Shown: positions 8,594-19,493, counted from the first letter of the stretch. The stretch: 64,000 bases of DNA from Enterobacter cloacae (GCF_011078175.1 NZ_JAALCJ010000006.1:62001-126000); one strand, 5' to 3'. Notes: generated by a model not told the origin, from the letters alone. Translations and numbers: made by a program.

Positions 8594-9723
8594 GCCACGG
8601 CATCGTCATTATCGGCTCGGGCTTTGCCGCCCGCCAGCTGGTGAAAAATATTCGCAAACAGGATGCTAACGTGCCGTTGACGGTGATCGCCGCCGACAGC
8701 ATGGACGAGTACAACAAGCCTGATTTAAGCCACGTCATTAGCCAGAATCAGCGCGCCGACGATCTCACCCGCCAGACGGCGGGGGAGTTCGCAGAACAGT
8801 TTAACCTGCATCTGTTTCCGTACACCTGGATCACCGATATCGACGCCGACGCCCGCGTGGTGAAAGCGAAAGATAAAACCTGGCAGTACGACAAGCTGGT
8901 GCTGGCGACAGGGGCATCGGCGTTTGTGCCGCCGGTTGAGGGCCGCGAGCTGATGGTCACGCTCAACAGCCAGCAGGAGTATCAGGCCAGCGAGACCCTG
9001 TTACGCGACGCCACGCGAGTGATGATTGTCGGCGGCGGGCTGATTGGCACCGAGCTGGCGATGGACTTCTGCCGGGCGGGAAAATCCGTCACCCTGGTTG
9101 ACCACGCGGCCAGCATTCTGTCAGCGCTGATGCCGGCAGAAGTTAGCAGTCGCTTACAGCATCGTCTGACCGACATGGGCGTGCATCTGCTGCTGAAATC
9201 GCAGTTGCAGAGCCTGAGTAAAACCGAAACCGGCATTTGTGCGACGCTCGACCGCAACCGCAGCGTGGAAGTGGATGTGGTTATTGCGGCGACGGGGTTG
9301 CGCCCGGAAACCGCGCTGGCGCACCGCGCGGGCGCAGAGATCAATCGCGGCGTGAAGGTGGACAGCTACCTGCAAACCACACGGCCGGACATTTATGCCC
9401 TGGGCGACTGCGCGGAAATTAACGGTCAGGTGCTGCCGTTCCTGCAACCGATTCAGTTAAGCGCCATGTTCCTGGCGAAAAACCTGCTCGGCGGCAACGC
9501 GCCGGTGAAATTACCCGCCATGCTGGTGAAGGTAAAAACGCCGGAACTACCGCTGCATCTCGCAGGTGAAACGCAGCGTCAGGATCTGGACTGGGAGATT
9601 GCCCTTTCGCCTCAGGGCATGGTGGCGCGCGGCACCGATACTGCCGGTCAGATGCGCGCCTTTGTGGTCAGCGAAGACAGAATGAAGGAGGCCTTCGCGC
9701 TGCTGAAATCGTTACCTGCTTAA
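8590..9723 (+). CDS. norW: NADH:flavorubredoxin reductase NorW
   Basis: A 377-residue FAD-dependent pyridine nucleotide-disulphide oxidoreductase-type protein, the same length as E. coli NorW. It shows the FAD dinucleotide motif [13 protein letters not shown] at the N-terminus, the NAD-binding [15 protein letters not shown] near residue 143 and the second FAD motif YALGDCAEI. It passes electrons from NADH to the rubredoxin domain of NorV. Its ATG overlaps the norV stop (ATGA), so the pair is co-translated. A terminator follows at 9807. Confidence 0.96.
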   Translation: MSHGIVIIGSGFAARQLVKNIRKQDANVPLTVIAADSMDEYNKPDLSHVISQNQRADDLTRQTAGEFAEQFNLHLFPYTWITDIDADARVVKAKDKTWQYDKLVLATGASAFVPPVEGRELMVTLNSQQEYQASETLLRDATRVMIVGGGLIGTELAMDFCRAGKSVTLVDHAASILSALMPAEVSSRLQHRLTDMGVHLLLKSQLQSLSKTETGICATLDRNRSVEVDVVIAATGLRPETALAHRAGAEINRGVKVDSYLQTTRPDIYALGDCAEINGQVLPFLQPIQLSAMFLAKNLLGGNAPVKLPAMLVKVKTPELPLHLAGETQRQDLDWEIALSPQGMVARGTDTAGQMRAFVVSEDRMKEAFALLKSLPA

Positions 9724-9733
9724 CCCTCGTCAT

Positions 9734-9759
9734 GCCGGGTGGCGCTCCGCTTACCCGGC
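9734..9759. repeat. REP-like palindrome
   Basis: GCCGGGTGGCG-CT-CCGCTTACCCGGC is an imperfect palindrome of the REP/PU type. It lies just after norW. Similar units occur at 20060 and as a cluster at 41537-41653. Confidence 0.8.
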
Positions 9760-9806
9760 CTAAAGTACTGCCACGCTTACTTAACCTTTGGATCCTGTTG
9801 TCCACC

Positions 9807-9832
9807 GCCCCGATGTCCCGGGGCTTTTTTTT
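9807..9832 (+). terminator. Rho-independent terminator of norVW
   Basis: Stem GCCCCG / CGGGGC with loop ATGTCC is followed by eight T. It ends the norVW transcript, about 85 bases after norW and before the convergent nickel permease gene. Confidence 0.85.
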
Positions 9833-9850
9833 ATGGCTACCCTTTCAGCG

Positions 9851-10873
9851 TCAGGACCGCACCACCAGCGCGTCATAGCCCCGCCAGCGGTAATTCGCCA
9901 TCGAGATCAGCCAGCAGGCGACAAACAGCCCGACCACCACAAACCCGGCGTCGCCCAGGTTATCATTCACCGCGCCAATCAGATCCCACACGCCGCCGCT
10001 GAGGGCGAACTTATCCATCAGCAGACCCAGCGCTTCCAGCCCGCCGATAAACAGCGCCACCACCACCGAGGTGCCGGTGATGGTCATATTGTAGTACAGC
10101 TTGCGCTGCGGCTTGTTAAACGCCCAGCCGTAGGCACCCACCATCAGCAGGTTATCGAGCGTATCCACCAGCGCCATGCCGCTGGCGAAGAGCGCCGGGA
10201 AGATCATGATCGACCACACAGACATCCCGCTGGAGGCGCTGGCGGCGGAGATCCCCAGCACGCCAATTTCGGTGGCCGTGTCAAAGCCGAGGCCAAACAG
10301 GAAGCCCACCAGATACATCTGCCAGCTCCTGTTGACGAGGCGGAAGGTTTTGCCGAACAGCCAGTTCATGGCGCCACCCTGTGCAGGCAACGTGATGTCG
10401 CCCTGCACGGACCTGCCGTTTTTTAGCGCCTGAAAACTGCGCCAGACGCCGCGGAGGATCACCATATTCACCAGCGCCATCGCCAGCAGGAAGGTGGCGG
10501 AGACGGCGGTGCCAATCAGGCTGCCGGTTTCGTGGAACCATTCCATGTTTTTTTGAAACGCCGTGGCGGTAGCGGCGATAGCAATGGAGGCCAGCACAAC
10601 GATGGTAGAGTGTCCGAGGGAAAACCATGCGCCCACGCCGGACGGGCGCTTGCCCTGCTGCATCATCTTACGCGTCACGGTATCAATCGCGGCAATGTGG
10701 TCGGCGTCCACCGCATGACGCAGACCGTAACACCATGCCAGCAGGCTGGCGGCCATCAGCGCCGTGCTGCCGCTAAAGGTGTGCCATGCCAGCCCCCATG
10801 CCAGCAGGTTCGCCATCACCAGAGCCAGCAGCAGGCCCGCTGCACGAGGTTCATTGCGTAAAAGTCGTAACAT
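9851..10873 (-). CDS. Nickel/cobalt permease, NiCoT (HoxN/NixA) family
   Basis: 340 residues starting MLRLLRNEPRAAGLLL; the longer open frame upstream would overlap hypF and is rejected. It has about eight membrane segments and the NiCoT signature HAVDADHIAAID (HX4DH) in the second, plus SLGHSTIVV and GLGFDTATEIG. It should import Ni2+ (perhaps Co2+) across the inner membrane. Its ATG is one base after the hypF stop (TAAAATG), so it is coupled to the hydrogenase maturation gene. That context makes nickel for NiFe hydrogenase the probable job. E. coli has no such gene in this place and uses NikABCDE. Confidence 0.92.
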   Translation of the reverse strand: MLRLLRNEPRAAGLLLALVMANLLAWGLAWHTFSGSTALMAASLLAWCYGLRHAVDADHIAAIDTVTRKMMQQGKRPSGVGAWFSLGHSTIVVLASIAIAATATAFQKNMEWFHETGSLIGTAVSATFLLAMALVNMVILRGVWRSFQALKNGRSVQGDITLPAQGGAMNWLFGKTFRLVNRSWQMYLVGFLFGLGFDTATEIGVLGISAASASSGMSVWSIMIFPALFASGMALVDTLDNLLMVGAYGWAFNKPQRKLYYNMTITGTSVVVALFIGGLEALGLLMDKFALSGGVWDLIGAVNDNLGDAGFVVVGLFVACWLISMANYRWRGYDALVVRS

Positions 10874-10874
10874 T

Positions 10875-13091
10875 TTAAATCCTTTGTGAACATGATCGGG
10901 CGGCAGCAACCACCGCCTGCCCGAAGGAGATCGCTCCGTCGCCTGCGGGCAGGCGCGAAGGGAAAAGAAGCGTAAAATCAGAAAGGTAATGACGAAGGCG
11001 CGCGCGCAGCAGGCGGTTGTGAAGGACTCCGCCGCTGAAGCACACCGTAGAGAGCGACAATCGGCGAGCATGCGTTGCCGCCAGTTCACTCAGCCCTTTT
11101 GCCAGCGCATCGTGAAAGGCCCAGGCGCGCTCGTCAGGTTCCGCCCGCCAGGCAAGCCACTGTTGCCAGAACAGCGCAAGGTTATCCCCCTGTAGCGTCA
11201 CCGGATGATCGACGCCCGGGCAGCGTTCGGCCAGCGCCTCCAGCCGGCACGCGGCTTCGCCCTCATAGCGTTGCGTTTCAATGCCCAGCGCACAGGCCAC
11301 GGCGTCAAACAGACGACCACAGGACGACGCCCGCGGCGCATTGATACCGCGTGCCACTGCCGCTGCCAGCAGCGGCCAGTTTTGACGCTGTACCGCCTCT
11401 GTTTCCGGGTACTGTTGCCAGTCAGGTACGAACGCCAGACAGTGGGCGAGCAAATTGCGCCACGGCTGTTTTGCCGCCAGATCGCCTCCCGGCAGCGCAA
11501 CGGCTGGCAGACCGCCCAGCCGTTCGCAGTCGCGATAGTTCACCCGCAGACACTCACCGCCCCACAGCACGCCGTTCTCGCCCATGCCGATCCCGTCCAG
11601 CGTCAGGGCAATAACATCCCCGCCATCGAGCGGCCAGCCGTTTTCCGCCAGACACGCTGCCGCATGCGCATGATGATGCAGAACGGTCTCAACGGGCAGC
11701 GCCTGCGCCTGAGCCCACTGTCGGGTGTGATAGCCCGGATGAGCATCACACACCACGCGCTCAGGCTGAAGGGCGTAGATATCCTGCATCGTCGAGAGTG
11801 CGCTGCGCCACTGTGCCTCTACGCCCTCGTCGCTCAGATCGCCAAAATGCTGGCTCAGCACGGCCTGGTTTCCACGCACCAGGCAGAAGGTGTTTTTCAT
11901 CTCCGCGCCGGTGCACAGCATGGGAGGGATATCACGGAATCCGGCGGGTAGTGTGAGGGCATCCGGCACAAAACCGCGCGCGCGACGCAGGATGGCGCCA
12001 TCCCGATCCATCACCGAATCATCCATCCGTTGCAGGATGTCGCGGTTGTGCAGCAGGAAGCCATCAGCGATGTCACTGAGTTCTTCCAGCGCCTGCGGGT
12101 TGGTGATGGCGGGCGGTCTGCCGCTGAGGTTCCCGGAAGTCATCACCAGCGGACGCCGGCACGCCATCATCAGCAAATGCTGGACCGGGTTCGCGGGTAA
12201 CATCACGCCGACCGTATTTAGCCCCGGCGCAATCTCCTCAGGAAATGCATGAAGGCAGCCTTTTGGCGTCAGCACAATCGGCGCAGCGGGTGAACGTAAC
12301 AGCGTCTGGATGGCCTCCGGCAGATCGTCCGCATGCGGGATCATCACCGCCAGCGGCTTGGTCGGGCGCTGCTTGCGTGTCCGCAATGTCAAAATCGCCT
12401 GCGGGTTAAGCGCATCGCAGACCAGGTGAAATCCCCCCAGCCCCTTGACCGCTACAATCCCGCCGTTTTTCAGCCTCTCCACCGCCGCACTTAACGCTGA
12501 TTCACGGGTGGCAACCGTGTCTCCAGCTCGCCACTCCAGCCGTGGCCCACAGTCCGGGCAGGCCACCGGCTGGGCGTGAAAACGCCGGTCAGCGGGATTG
12601 CGGTATTCCGTTTCGCACGGCGGACAGAGCGGGAACGGCGCCATTGAGGTGGCCGGTCGGTCATACGGCATGGCGCGGATAATGGTGAAACGCGGCCCAC
12701 AGTGGGTACAGTTGATAAAGGGGTAGCGGTAGCGACGTTCACGGGGATCGCACATTTCCGCCAGGCACGCGGGACAGGTGGCGGCATCCGGGACGATTTG
12801 CGTGTCCATCGCCCCGCTCACGCTGTGGCGGATGGCAAACTCATTCGGCAGCGTCGTCCAGCTGAACGGCTGCGTTTCAATGCGATCGATACGCGCCAGC
12901 GGTGGGCAATCCTGGCGCAGTCTCGCGGCAAAGTCTCCCCCACTGCCCGCGAGACGCACCAGGACACCCTCTCCGTCATTGCACACATCGCCCGCCAGCC
13001 CCAGCAGGTGCGCAAGCTGCCAGACGAAGGGACGAAATCCCACCCCCTGCACCTTGCCGCGCACCCGGAGCTGTACGCCGTTAACGCGCAT
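10875..13091 (-). CDS. hypF: Carbamoyltransferase HypF (NiFe hydrogenase maturation)
   Basis: 738 residues, near the family length of about 750. The order is an acylphosphatase domain (about 1-90, [17 protein letters not shown]), two C4 zinc fingers (CPACLAEMC...CTHCGP and CPLCPPCE...CPDCGP), a YrdC-like domain (about 200-385) and a Kae1/TobZ-like carbamoyltransferase domain with [15 protein letters not shown]. HypF makes carbamoyl-AMP from carbamoyl phosphate and transfers the group to the C-terminal Cys of HypE, the source of the cyanide ligands of the NiFe site. It lies downstream of hydN, as in E. coli, with a six-base gap, and upstream of the nickel permease. Confidence 0.96.
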   Translation of the reverse strand: MRVNGVQLRVRGKVQGVGFRPFVWQLAHLLGLAGDVCNDGEGVLVRLAGSGGDFAARLRQDCPPLARIDRIETQPFSWTTLPNEFAIRHSVSGAMDTQIVPDAATCPACLAEMCDPRERRYRYPFINCTHCGPRFTIIRAMPYDRPATSMAPFPLCPPCETEYRNPADRRFHAQPVACPDCGPRLEWRAGDTVATRESALSAAVERLKNGGIVAVKGLGGFHLVCDALNPQAILTLRTRKQRPTKPLAVMIPHADDLPEAIQTLLRSPAAPIVLTPKGCLHAFPEEIAPGLNTVGVMLPANPVQHLLMMACRRPLVMTSGNLSGRPPAITNPQALEELSDIADGFLLHNRDILQRMDDSVMDRDGAILRRARGFVPDALTLPAGFRDIPPMLCTGAEMKNTFCLVRGNQAVLSQHFGDLSDEGVEAQWRSALSTMQDIYALQPERVVCDAHPGYHTRQWAQAQALPVETVLHHHAHAAACLAENGWPLDGGDVIALTLDGIGMGENGVLWGGECLRVNYRDCERLGGLPAVALPGGDLAAKQPWRNLLAHCLAFVPDWQQYPETEAVQRQNWPLLAAAVARGINAPRASSCGRLFDAVACALGIETQRYEGEAACRLEALAERCPGVDHPVTLQGDNLALFWQQWLAWRAEPDERAWAFHDALAKGLSELAATHARRLSLSTVCFSGGVLHNRLLRARLRHYLSDFTLLFPSRLPAGDGAISFGQAVVAAARSCSQRI

Positions 13092-13097
13092 TGCAGC

Positions 13098-13643
13098 TTA
13101 AAACAGCAGCGATGACGAGGTGTCGAACGCCGCGCGGCGGCGTTTTTCGGCACTCATCTTTTCGAGCTTGTCGCGATCGACGCAGACCAGCGCATGCGTC
13201 GGACAGGCTTCCATACATGCCGGACCGGCGTCGCGGTGATAGCAGAGGTCACATTTATTGGCTTCAGCTTTTTCCGCGCGTACGCTCAGCCCGATACCGC
13301 TGTTACGCACCACAGGGCGAACGACCACCTCCATCGCACCATACGGACACGCTACCACGCAGGTTTTACACCCGATGCAGCGCTCCTGCATCACGTGCAC
13401 AAAACCTTTCTCGCGTTTAATCGCGCCGTTCGGACAGACGTTGGCGCACGGCGCGTCTTCGCACTGGCGACAGATAGCGGCGGTAGAAATATTCACGCCT
13501 TTAATGACGTGGATGCGCGGCAGGAAGGTATCGGGGGTGAGAGAGGCGCAGTCCTGCTCCGCCTGATGGGAAACCACGCACGCCACTTCACAAGTTCGGC
13601 AGCCAATGCATTTGCTGGCATCGGCCATAATAAAACGGTTCAT
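13098..13643 (-). CDS. hydN: Electron transport protein HydN (4Fe-4S)
   Basis: 181 residues starting MNRFIMADASKCIGCRTCE; a start five codons earlier is possible but does not match the family. It holds four ferredoxin-type cysteine clusters: CIGCRTCEVAC, CRQCEDAPCANVC, CIGCKTCVVAC and CDLC...CMEACP. It is a HycB-like iron-sulphur protein implicated in electron transfer from formate dehydrogenase H. The C-terminus (RAAFDTSSSLLF) is several residues longer than the E. coli protein, which ends shortly after EKRRR. It heads the hydN-hypF-permease unit. Confidence 0.93.
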   Translation of the reverse strand: MNRFIMADASKCIGCRTCEVACVVSHQAEQDCASLTPDTFLPRIHVIKGVNISTAAICRQCEDAPCANVCPNGAIKREKGFVHVMQERCIGCKTCVVACPYGAMEVVVRPVVRNSGIGLSVRAEKAEANKCDLCYHRDAGPACMEACPTHALVCVDRDKLEKMSAEKRRRAAFDTSSSLLF

Positions 13644-13678
13644 CTGCTTCTCCGGCATAACTGTTATGCGCGAAGTTA

Positions 13679-13694
13679 TTCATAAACCGTGCCA
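13679..13694 (-). promoter_or_regulatory. Possible sigma-54 promoter of hydN
   Basis: On the minus strand TGGCAC is followed by five bases and ATGAA, about 36-51 bases upstream of the hydN ATG. The -24 half is perfect, but the -12 half lacks the usual GC. E. coli hydN is transcribed from an FhlA/sigma-54 promoter, which supports the assignment. Confidence 0.4.
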
Positions 13695-13776
13695 ATATTT
13701 AATACATTGATTTTATAGGGAAATGGAAAAGAGAAGGATCTGTCATCGTCATTAGTGACGATGACAGATGTCGACG

Positions 13777-14790
13777 TCAGCGATGCGGGCCGTCAATGAC
13801 GGAGTCGCGCAGGATTAGCTCGCCGGAGAAGGTTTGCTGAGGCTTAAACTCACCGCCGTCGAGCATGAAAATCAGACGGCTGATGGTCTCCTGGATCATC
13901 TCCGTTACCGGAATACGCACGCTGGAGAGGGACGGGACAATGTAGGGCGCGATCGCCACGTCGTCGAAGCCGATGATGGATACCGCGCCCGGAGCGGCGA
14001 CGCCGCTCTCGTGCAACTGCTTGATGGCACCAATCGCCATATCGTCGTTACTCGCTACCAGCGCGGTAAACGGTTCGCCGCGGGCAAGCAGTTGAGTGAC
14101 CGCCGCCGCGCCGCTGGCCGGGTTCCACTTCCCTTCGGCGATCAGTTCGTCACGCAGGGCAATACCGTGCTGCGCCAGCGCATCTTTGTAACCGGACAGT
14201 CGCTCAACGCCGGTCGGAGAATCCAGCGAACCGGTGATAAACGCAATCTCCCGGTGCCCTTTCGCAATCAGCTGCGCCACCGCGTCCTGACACGACGCTT
14301 TATGATCGGACCAGACGCAGTGACTGCTGTTTTTCCGCAAACGGCGGTTGAGCACCATAATCGGCTGCTCGCATTTCTCAATAATTTCGTCCAGCTCTTC
14401 CACGCTCAGAAAACGTGGATAGATGATCACCGCGTCGCAGCGCATATCCAGCAGGTACTGGATCGCCTCGCGCTCCTCTTCGGCACTGTGTTTACCATCA
14501 GCAAGGATCAGCTGACGCCCCTTCTCTTCCGTCATCCGCGCGGCGTTAAACAGCAGCTCGCTAAAGTAGACCCCGTGGTACAGGGTGTTCGTCACCACCA
14601 GCCCCAGGGTCTGGGTGCGTTTAGTCGCCAGGTTTCGCGCCAGCAGATTGGGGCGATACCCGCTCTCTTCGATGGCCCGAAACACCCGGTCTTTGGTCTC
14701 CTGACTGACGTAACCGTTCCCCGACAGCACCCGGGAGACCGTCGCTTTCGACACGCCTGCCCGCTTCGCCACTTCCAGCATCGTGGTCAT
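13777..14790 (-). CDS. ascG: LacI-family repressor AscG
   Basis: 337 residues. The N-terminal lambda-type HTH (MLEVAKRAGVSKATVSRVL) is followed by a periplasmic-binding-like sugar domain with NDDMAIGAI and IGFDDVAIAPY. It is divergent from ascFB with a 214-base gap containing a LacI-type palindrome at 14957. In E. coli AscG represses the cryptic asc operon for arbutin, salicin and cellobiose. Gene order and similarity support orthology. The gene looks intact, unlike in K-12. Confidence 0.93.
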   Translation of the reverse strand: MTTMLEVAKRAGVSKATVSRVLSGNGYVSQETKDRVFRAIEESGYRPNLLARNLATKRTQTLGLVVTNTLYHGVYFSELLFNAARMTEEKGRQLILADGKHSAEEEREAIQYLLDMRCDAVIIYPRFLSVEELDEIIEKCEQPIMVLNRRLRKNSSHCVWSDHKASCQDAVAQLIAKGHREIAFITGSLDSPTGVERLSGYKDALAQHGIALRDELIAEGKWNPASGAAAVTQLLARGEPFTALVASNDDMAIGAIKQLHESGVAAPGAVSIIGFDDVAIAPYIVPSLSSVRIPVTEMIQETISRLIFMLDGGEFKPQQTFSGELILRDSVIDGPHR

Positions 14791-14956
14791 ATTGTTATTC
14801 CATTCAAAACCGATGAGCCGCAGTGTACTTCACCGCAGAAAAATTGTCGCAGCGGCGTTATCACGCTTTTGGTACTCCTACGCGATCTGCATCACGAAAC
14901 GAAAAAATGTACGCAAAGCGATCTTGTTTCATCAGTAGAAACTCATAATGATTATG

Positions 14957-14970
14957 TGAAACCGGTTTCC
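14957..14970. promoter_or_regulatory. AscG operator
   Basis: TGAAACCGGTTTCC contains the perfect palindrome GAAACCGGTTTC, which fits the published AscG site pattern TGAAACCGGTTTCA. It lies 35 bases upstream of the ascF start, where it would block the ascFB promoter. Confidence 0.82.
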
Positions 14971-15004
14971 TACACTTCTCACAACGATAACAGGATCACA
15001 TCCG

Positions 15005-16456
15005 ATGGCAAAAAATTACGCTGCGCTGGCGACCGACGTCGTTAGCGCGCTGGGCGGCAAAGAGAACATCGTCGCCGTCACCCACTGCATGACGCGCCTG
15101 CGCTTCGTTCTGAAAGACGAAAGCCTCACCGACGCTGCACGTCTGAAAAGCATCAGCGGCGTGCTCGGCGTGGTGCGCAACGACAACCAGTGCCAGGTTA
15201 TCATCGGCAACACCGTCTCCCAGGCGTACCGTGAAGTGGTAAGCCTGCTTCCCGCTAACCTGCAACCTGCCGTACCGGAAGGTCCCCAGAAGCTCACGCT
15301 GCGCCGGATTGGCGCCGGGATCCTCGACGCGCTGATCGGCACCATGTCTCCGCTGATCCCGGCGATCATCGGCGGGTCGATGGTCAAGCTGCTGGCGATG
15401 ATCCTTGAGATGACCGGCGTGCTGGGCAAAGGCGACCCGACGCTGACGATCCTGACCGTTATCGGCGACGGCGCGTTCTTCTTCCTGCCGCTGATGGTCG
15501 CGGCGTCCGCGGCGGTGAAGTTCAAAACCAACATGTCGCTGGCTATCGCCATCGCGGGGGTACTGGTACACCCGAGCTTTATTGAGCTGATGGCGAAAGC
15601 GGCGCAGGGCGAGCATGTAGAATTTGCTTTAATTCCGGTCACGGCGGTGAAATACACCTACACCGTTATCCCCGCCCTGGTGATGACCTGGTGCCTGTCG
15701 TATATCGAACGCTGGGTGGATCGCATCACCCCGGCGGTGACCAAAAACTTCCTGAAGCCGATGCTGATCGTGCTGATTGCCGCCCCGCTCGCCATTGTGC
15801 TGATAGGTCCGCTCGGGATCTGGATTGGCAGCGCCATCTCCGCGTTGGTCTACACCATCCACGGCTATCTGGGCTGGCTCTCCGTCGCCATTATGGGCGC
15901 GCTGTGGCCGCTGCTGGTGATGACCGGCATGCACCGCGTGTTTACCCCAACCATCATCCAGACCATTGCCGAAACGGGCAAAGAAGGGATGGTTATGCCC
16001 TCGGAAATCGGCGCCAATCTGTCGCTCGGCGGCTCATCGCTGGCGGTGGCGTGGAAAACGAAAAACCCGGAGCTGCGCCAGACGGCGCTGGCCGCGGCGG
16101 CCTCCGCCATCATGGCGGGGATCTCTGAACCGGCCCTGTACGGCGTGGCGGTACGCCTGAAGCGTCCGTTGATTGCGAGCCTGATCAGCGGCTTTATCTG
16201 CGGTGCGGTGGCCGGCATGGCAGGCCTTGCCAGCCACTCGATGGCGGCGCCGGGGCTGTTCACCAGCGTGCAGTTCTTCGATCCGGCCAACCCGATGACC
16301 ATCGTCTGGGTGTTTGGCGTGATGGGGCTGGCGGTGGTGCTGTCATTTGTACTGACCCTGCTGTTAGGGTTTGAGGATATCCCGGTAGAAGACGAAGCCG
16401 AAAAAGCGCGCGCCCTACAAACCGCACCGGTACAGAACAAAGCAGCAGAAGCATAA
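15005..16456 (+). CDS. ascF: PTS beta-glucoside-type EIIBC component AscF
   Basis: 483 residues. The N-terminal EIIB domain has the phosphorylated cysteine in VTHCMTRLRF (Cys28), followed by an EIIC membrane domain (about 105-460, including SPLIPAIIGGSM and GMHRVFTPTIIQTIA). There is no EIIA domain, so phosphate must come from a separate EIIA-Glc (Crr). It imports and phosphorylates aryl-beta-glucosides or cellobiose. It forms an operon with ascB 18 bases downstream, under AscG. Confidence 0.94.
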   Translation: MAKNYAALATDVVSALGGKENIVAVTHCMTRLRFVLKDESLTDAARLKSISGVLGVVRNDNQCQVIIGNTVSQAYREVVSLLPANLQPAVPEGPQKLTLRRIGAGILDALIGTMSPLIPAIIGGSMVKLLAMILEMTGVLGKGDPTLTILTVIGDGAFFFLPLMVAASAAVKFKTNMSLAIAIAGVLVHPSFIELMAKAAQGEHVEFALIPVTAVKYTYTVIPALVMTWCLSYIERWVDRITPAVTKNFLKPMLIVLIAAPLAIVLIGPLGIWIGSAISALVYTIHGYLGWLSVAIMGALWPLLVMTGMHRVFTPTIIQTIAETGKEGMVMPSEIGANLSLGGSSLAVAWKTKNPELRQTALAAAASAIMAGISEPALYGVAVRLKRPLIASLISGFICGAVAGMAGLASHSMAAPGLFTSVQFFDPANPMTIVWVFGVMGLAVVLSFVLTLLLGFEDIPVEDEAEKARALQTAPVQNKAAEA

Positions 16457-17899
<1,443 letters not shown>

Positions 17900-17906
17900 C
17901 CTGTTA

Positions 17907-17921
17907 CCCTCACCCCGGCCC
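17907..17921. repeat. Truncated palindromic repeat at island edge
   Basis: CCCTCACCCCGGCCC is the first half of the repeat family seen at 3138 and 59422. The hairpin half is missing and the sequence runs into island DNA. A diverged copy carrying a hairpin half lies at the other edge (20011-20048). Confidence 0.5.
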
Positions 17922-17972
17922 TTTATTTCCCCTAAAGCCGCCGCTTACATAGCTTATCATGCAAGCGGCTAA

Positions 17973-18421
17973 CGAAGCGCAGGACGGGTCGGGGTGCGCA
18001 TCTATCCGTCTGGGCGTAAAACATTCGTCTATCGCCATTTCGTAGGGAAAATAGCAAAATTTCAGACGCCAGTTGAATACCCGGCAATGACTGTCAGCAG
18101 CGCGCTTGAGAAGTTCGAAAGCCTTTGTCATGTTCAGATGTGATCAGAGTTACTAAAAAAAGCGGTACGCTTGCAGATCTGTTTGAGACCCACAAGACCG
18201 ATTTTACTGCTTCTGGTAAACGCACATACCACCATTGTAAAACTCTGCGCGTCACAATCCCAGGGAGCAGTCTTCTGCCGGAAACAAAATTTGCGAAAAA
18301 AATCACTTCATATGATGCTTGGGCTGTTCTCAATTACGTTTATCAACACACACGCGAGGAAAATCTGGAAGCGCTTTTGAAATGTGAAAGTAATCTGAAA
18401 GAAATAATGAACAGCAATTAA
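17973..18421 (+). pseudogene. Decayed tyrosine-integrase remnant
   Basis: Two frames together resemble the N-terminal part of a P4-type integrase. Frame one (17973-18143) reads GVRIYPSGRKTFVYRHFVGK, then VEYPAMTVSSALEKFESL, like an arm-binding domain, and has an in-frame stop directly upstream. Frame two (from about 18125) reads GTLADLFETHKTDFTASGKR and SSLLPETKFAKKITSYDAW, like the SAM-like core-binding domain. A frameshift near 18120-18145 separates them. The catalytic domain with its R-H-R-Y residues is absent. Homology is judged by eye, so confidence is moderate. Confidence 0.55.
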
Positions 18422-18452
18422 TTAAACACTACATTCACCAGCTTAATCATTT

Positions 18453-18495
18453 AAAGCCACCTATATTATTTAGATAATATGAAGGTGGCTTTTTT
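18453..18495 (+). terminator. Rho-independent terminator
   Basis: A 10-bp stem AAAGCCACCT / AGGTGGCTTT with an AT-rich 20-base loop runs into a T tract. It follows the integrase remnant and lies 87 bases upstream of the next cassette, separating the two transcription units. Confidence 0.8.
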
Positions 18496-18581
18496 ACTAT
18501 TTACAAGAATTGAGAGCGTGATCACTTTCAACAAAGCAAAACGTATAAGATGATCAACGTATCAAATCACAGGAAAACATT

Positions 18582-19289
18582 ATGTATTACAGTGAAGATA
18601 TTATTAAAAAAATTGGAACCGACAAAGAATTAGCCGTGAGATTAGATAAGGCTATGGCTGGTGTGAAAGATGGATTTGTCGAATATGTAAATAATCTCGG
18701 TGATGGTGCAACGAGAGCACTTTATTACACTTCTTGCTTTACAGAAAATTATAAAGATGTTTGTAAACGGCTTGCAAATGAAGATAAGCGTTTTTTACTA
18801 GGTTTGTATGAACTTATTAAGCATAGAAATATAATTTTCAGGTTGATATTAATATATGTTCAGACGTTACTTAAGAATAAAAATGAAAGTGAAAGAAACA
18901 TTATTCTTAGACAAGTTGTGCCACCTACAACACACTATTCAGTTATACAAGTCTCAAAATTAGCATTAATTTACGGAGTTGTTAAGTACATATGTTACGG
19001 CAATGCAATGAATGCAGGTATAAGAAGTGTGATTATGAAAAAAGTAGCTGGGCGAACTACAACGGGACTATTTGCACTTAGCACATATGGGATTGTTCAA
19101 AATGCTGCCATGAGTGCAGATAATCTAGAACATTTCCTCCCACAGTTTTATCATGCATTGTATATCGAAAATCTGGAAATGATGTATTTCTTAATAGAGC
19201 CAATGGTTATGAAAGCAGGTTATTTGAATATAAGCACAGCTTCAAATAGTGATGTAATAGATGCTTTAAAAAAAATGGCTGGTCGATGA
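18582..19289 (+). CDS. Hypothetical protein, first gene of Hcp cassette
   Basis: 235 residues, AT-rich codon use unlike the flanking backbone. No family is recognised. The N-terminal part is charged and probably helical. Two moderately hydrophobic stretches stand out, about residues 83-95 (NIIFRLILIYVQT) and a Gly/Ala-rich region of about 125-175. No signal peptide is visible. It overlaps the next small membrane gene by four bases, and Hcp follows, so the three genes form a unit. An antibacterial effector delivered with Hcp is one possibility, but nothing in the sequence proves it. Confidence 0.6.
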   Translation: MYYSEDIIKKIGTDKELAVRLDKAMAGVKDGFVEYVNNLGDGATRALYYTSCFTENYKDVCKRLANEDKRFLLGLYELIKHRNIIFRLILIYVQTLLKNKNESERNIILRQVVPPTTHYSVIQVSKLALIYGVVKYICYGNAMNAGIRSVIMKKVAGRTTTGLFALSTYGIVQNAAMSADNLEHFLPQFYHALYIENLEMMYFLIEPMVMKAGYLNISTASNSDVIDALKKMAGR

Positions 19290-19492
19290 AAAAATTATTA
19301 AAAGAAATATTTAGGCTTATTTTTGAGGATTTCAAGCAACAGCTGAAAGGATTTTATACGGTAGTTGCTATAATTTTATTATCACTTATTCCTGTAAAAA
19401 CCATAAATGACCCAATAGTCGCAATGAGAGTAGTTGGGTTAATTGTTGTAGTTGTTTTGTATTTTTCGATGTTTTATGAAAGGAAAAAATAA
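19286..19492 (+). CDS. Small two-pass membrane protein
   Basis: 68 residues. A basic N-terminus (MKKLLKEIFRLIFEDFKQQLK) precedes two hydrophobic segments, about 23-37 (FYTVVAIILLSLIPV) and 45-63 (AMRVVGLIVVVVLYFSMF), and a basic tail. The start overlaps the upstream gene in an ATGA junction, and the Hcp gene begins two bases after its stop. Small polytopic membrane proteins are a common form of immunity protein against membrane- or periplasm-acting toxins, so an immunity role is a reasonable guess and no more. Confidence 0.6.
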   Translation: MKKLLKEIFRLIFEDFKQQLKGFYTVVAIILLSLIPVKTINDPIVAMRVVGLIVVVVLYFSMFYERKK

Positions 19493-19493
19493 C

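Noticed and set aside
10873-11089. Longer N-terminus for the nickel permease
   Set aside because: The 72 extra codons lie wholly within hypF, and the family starts at MLRLLRNEP.
13834-15045. 403-codon frame antisense to ascG and crossing the asc control region
   Set aside because: It runs through the AscG operator and promoter region and shows no family features.
17900-18130. tRNA gene or att site at the island edge
   Set aside because: No cloverleaf or tRNA 3' end was seen near the integrase remnant, and no convincing direct repeat was found at both edges.
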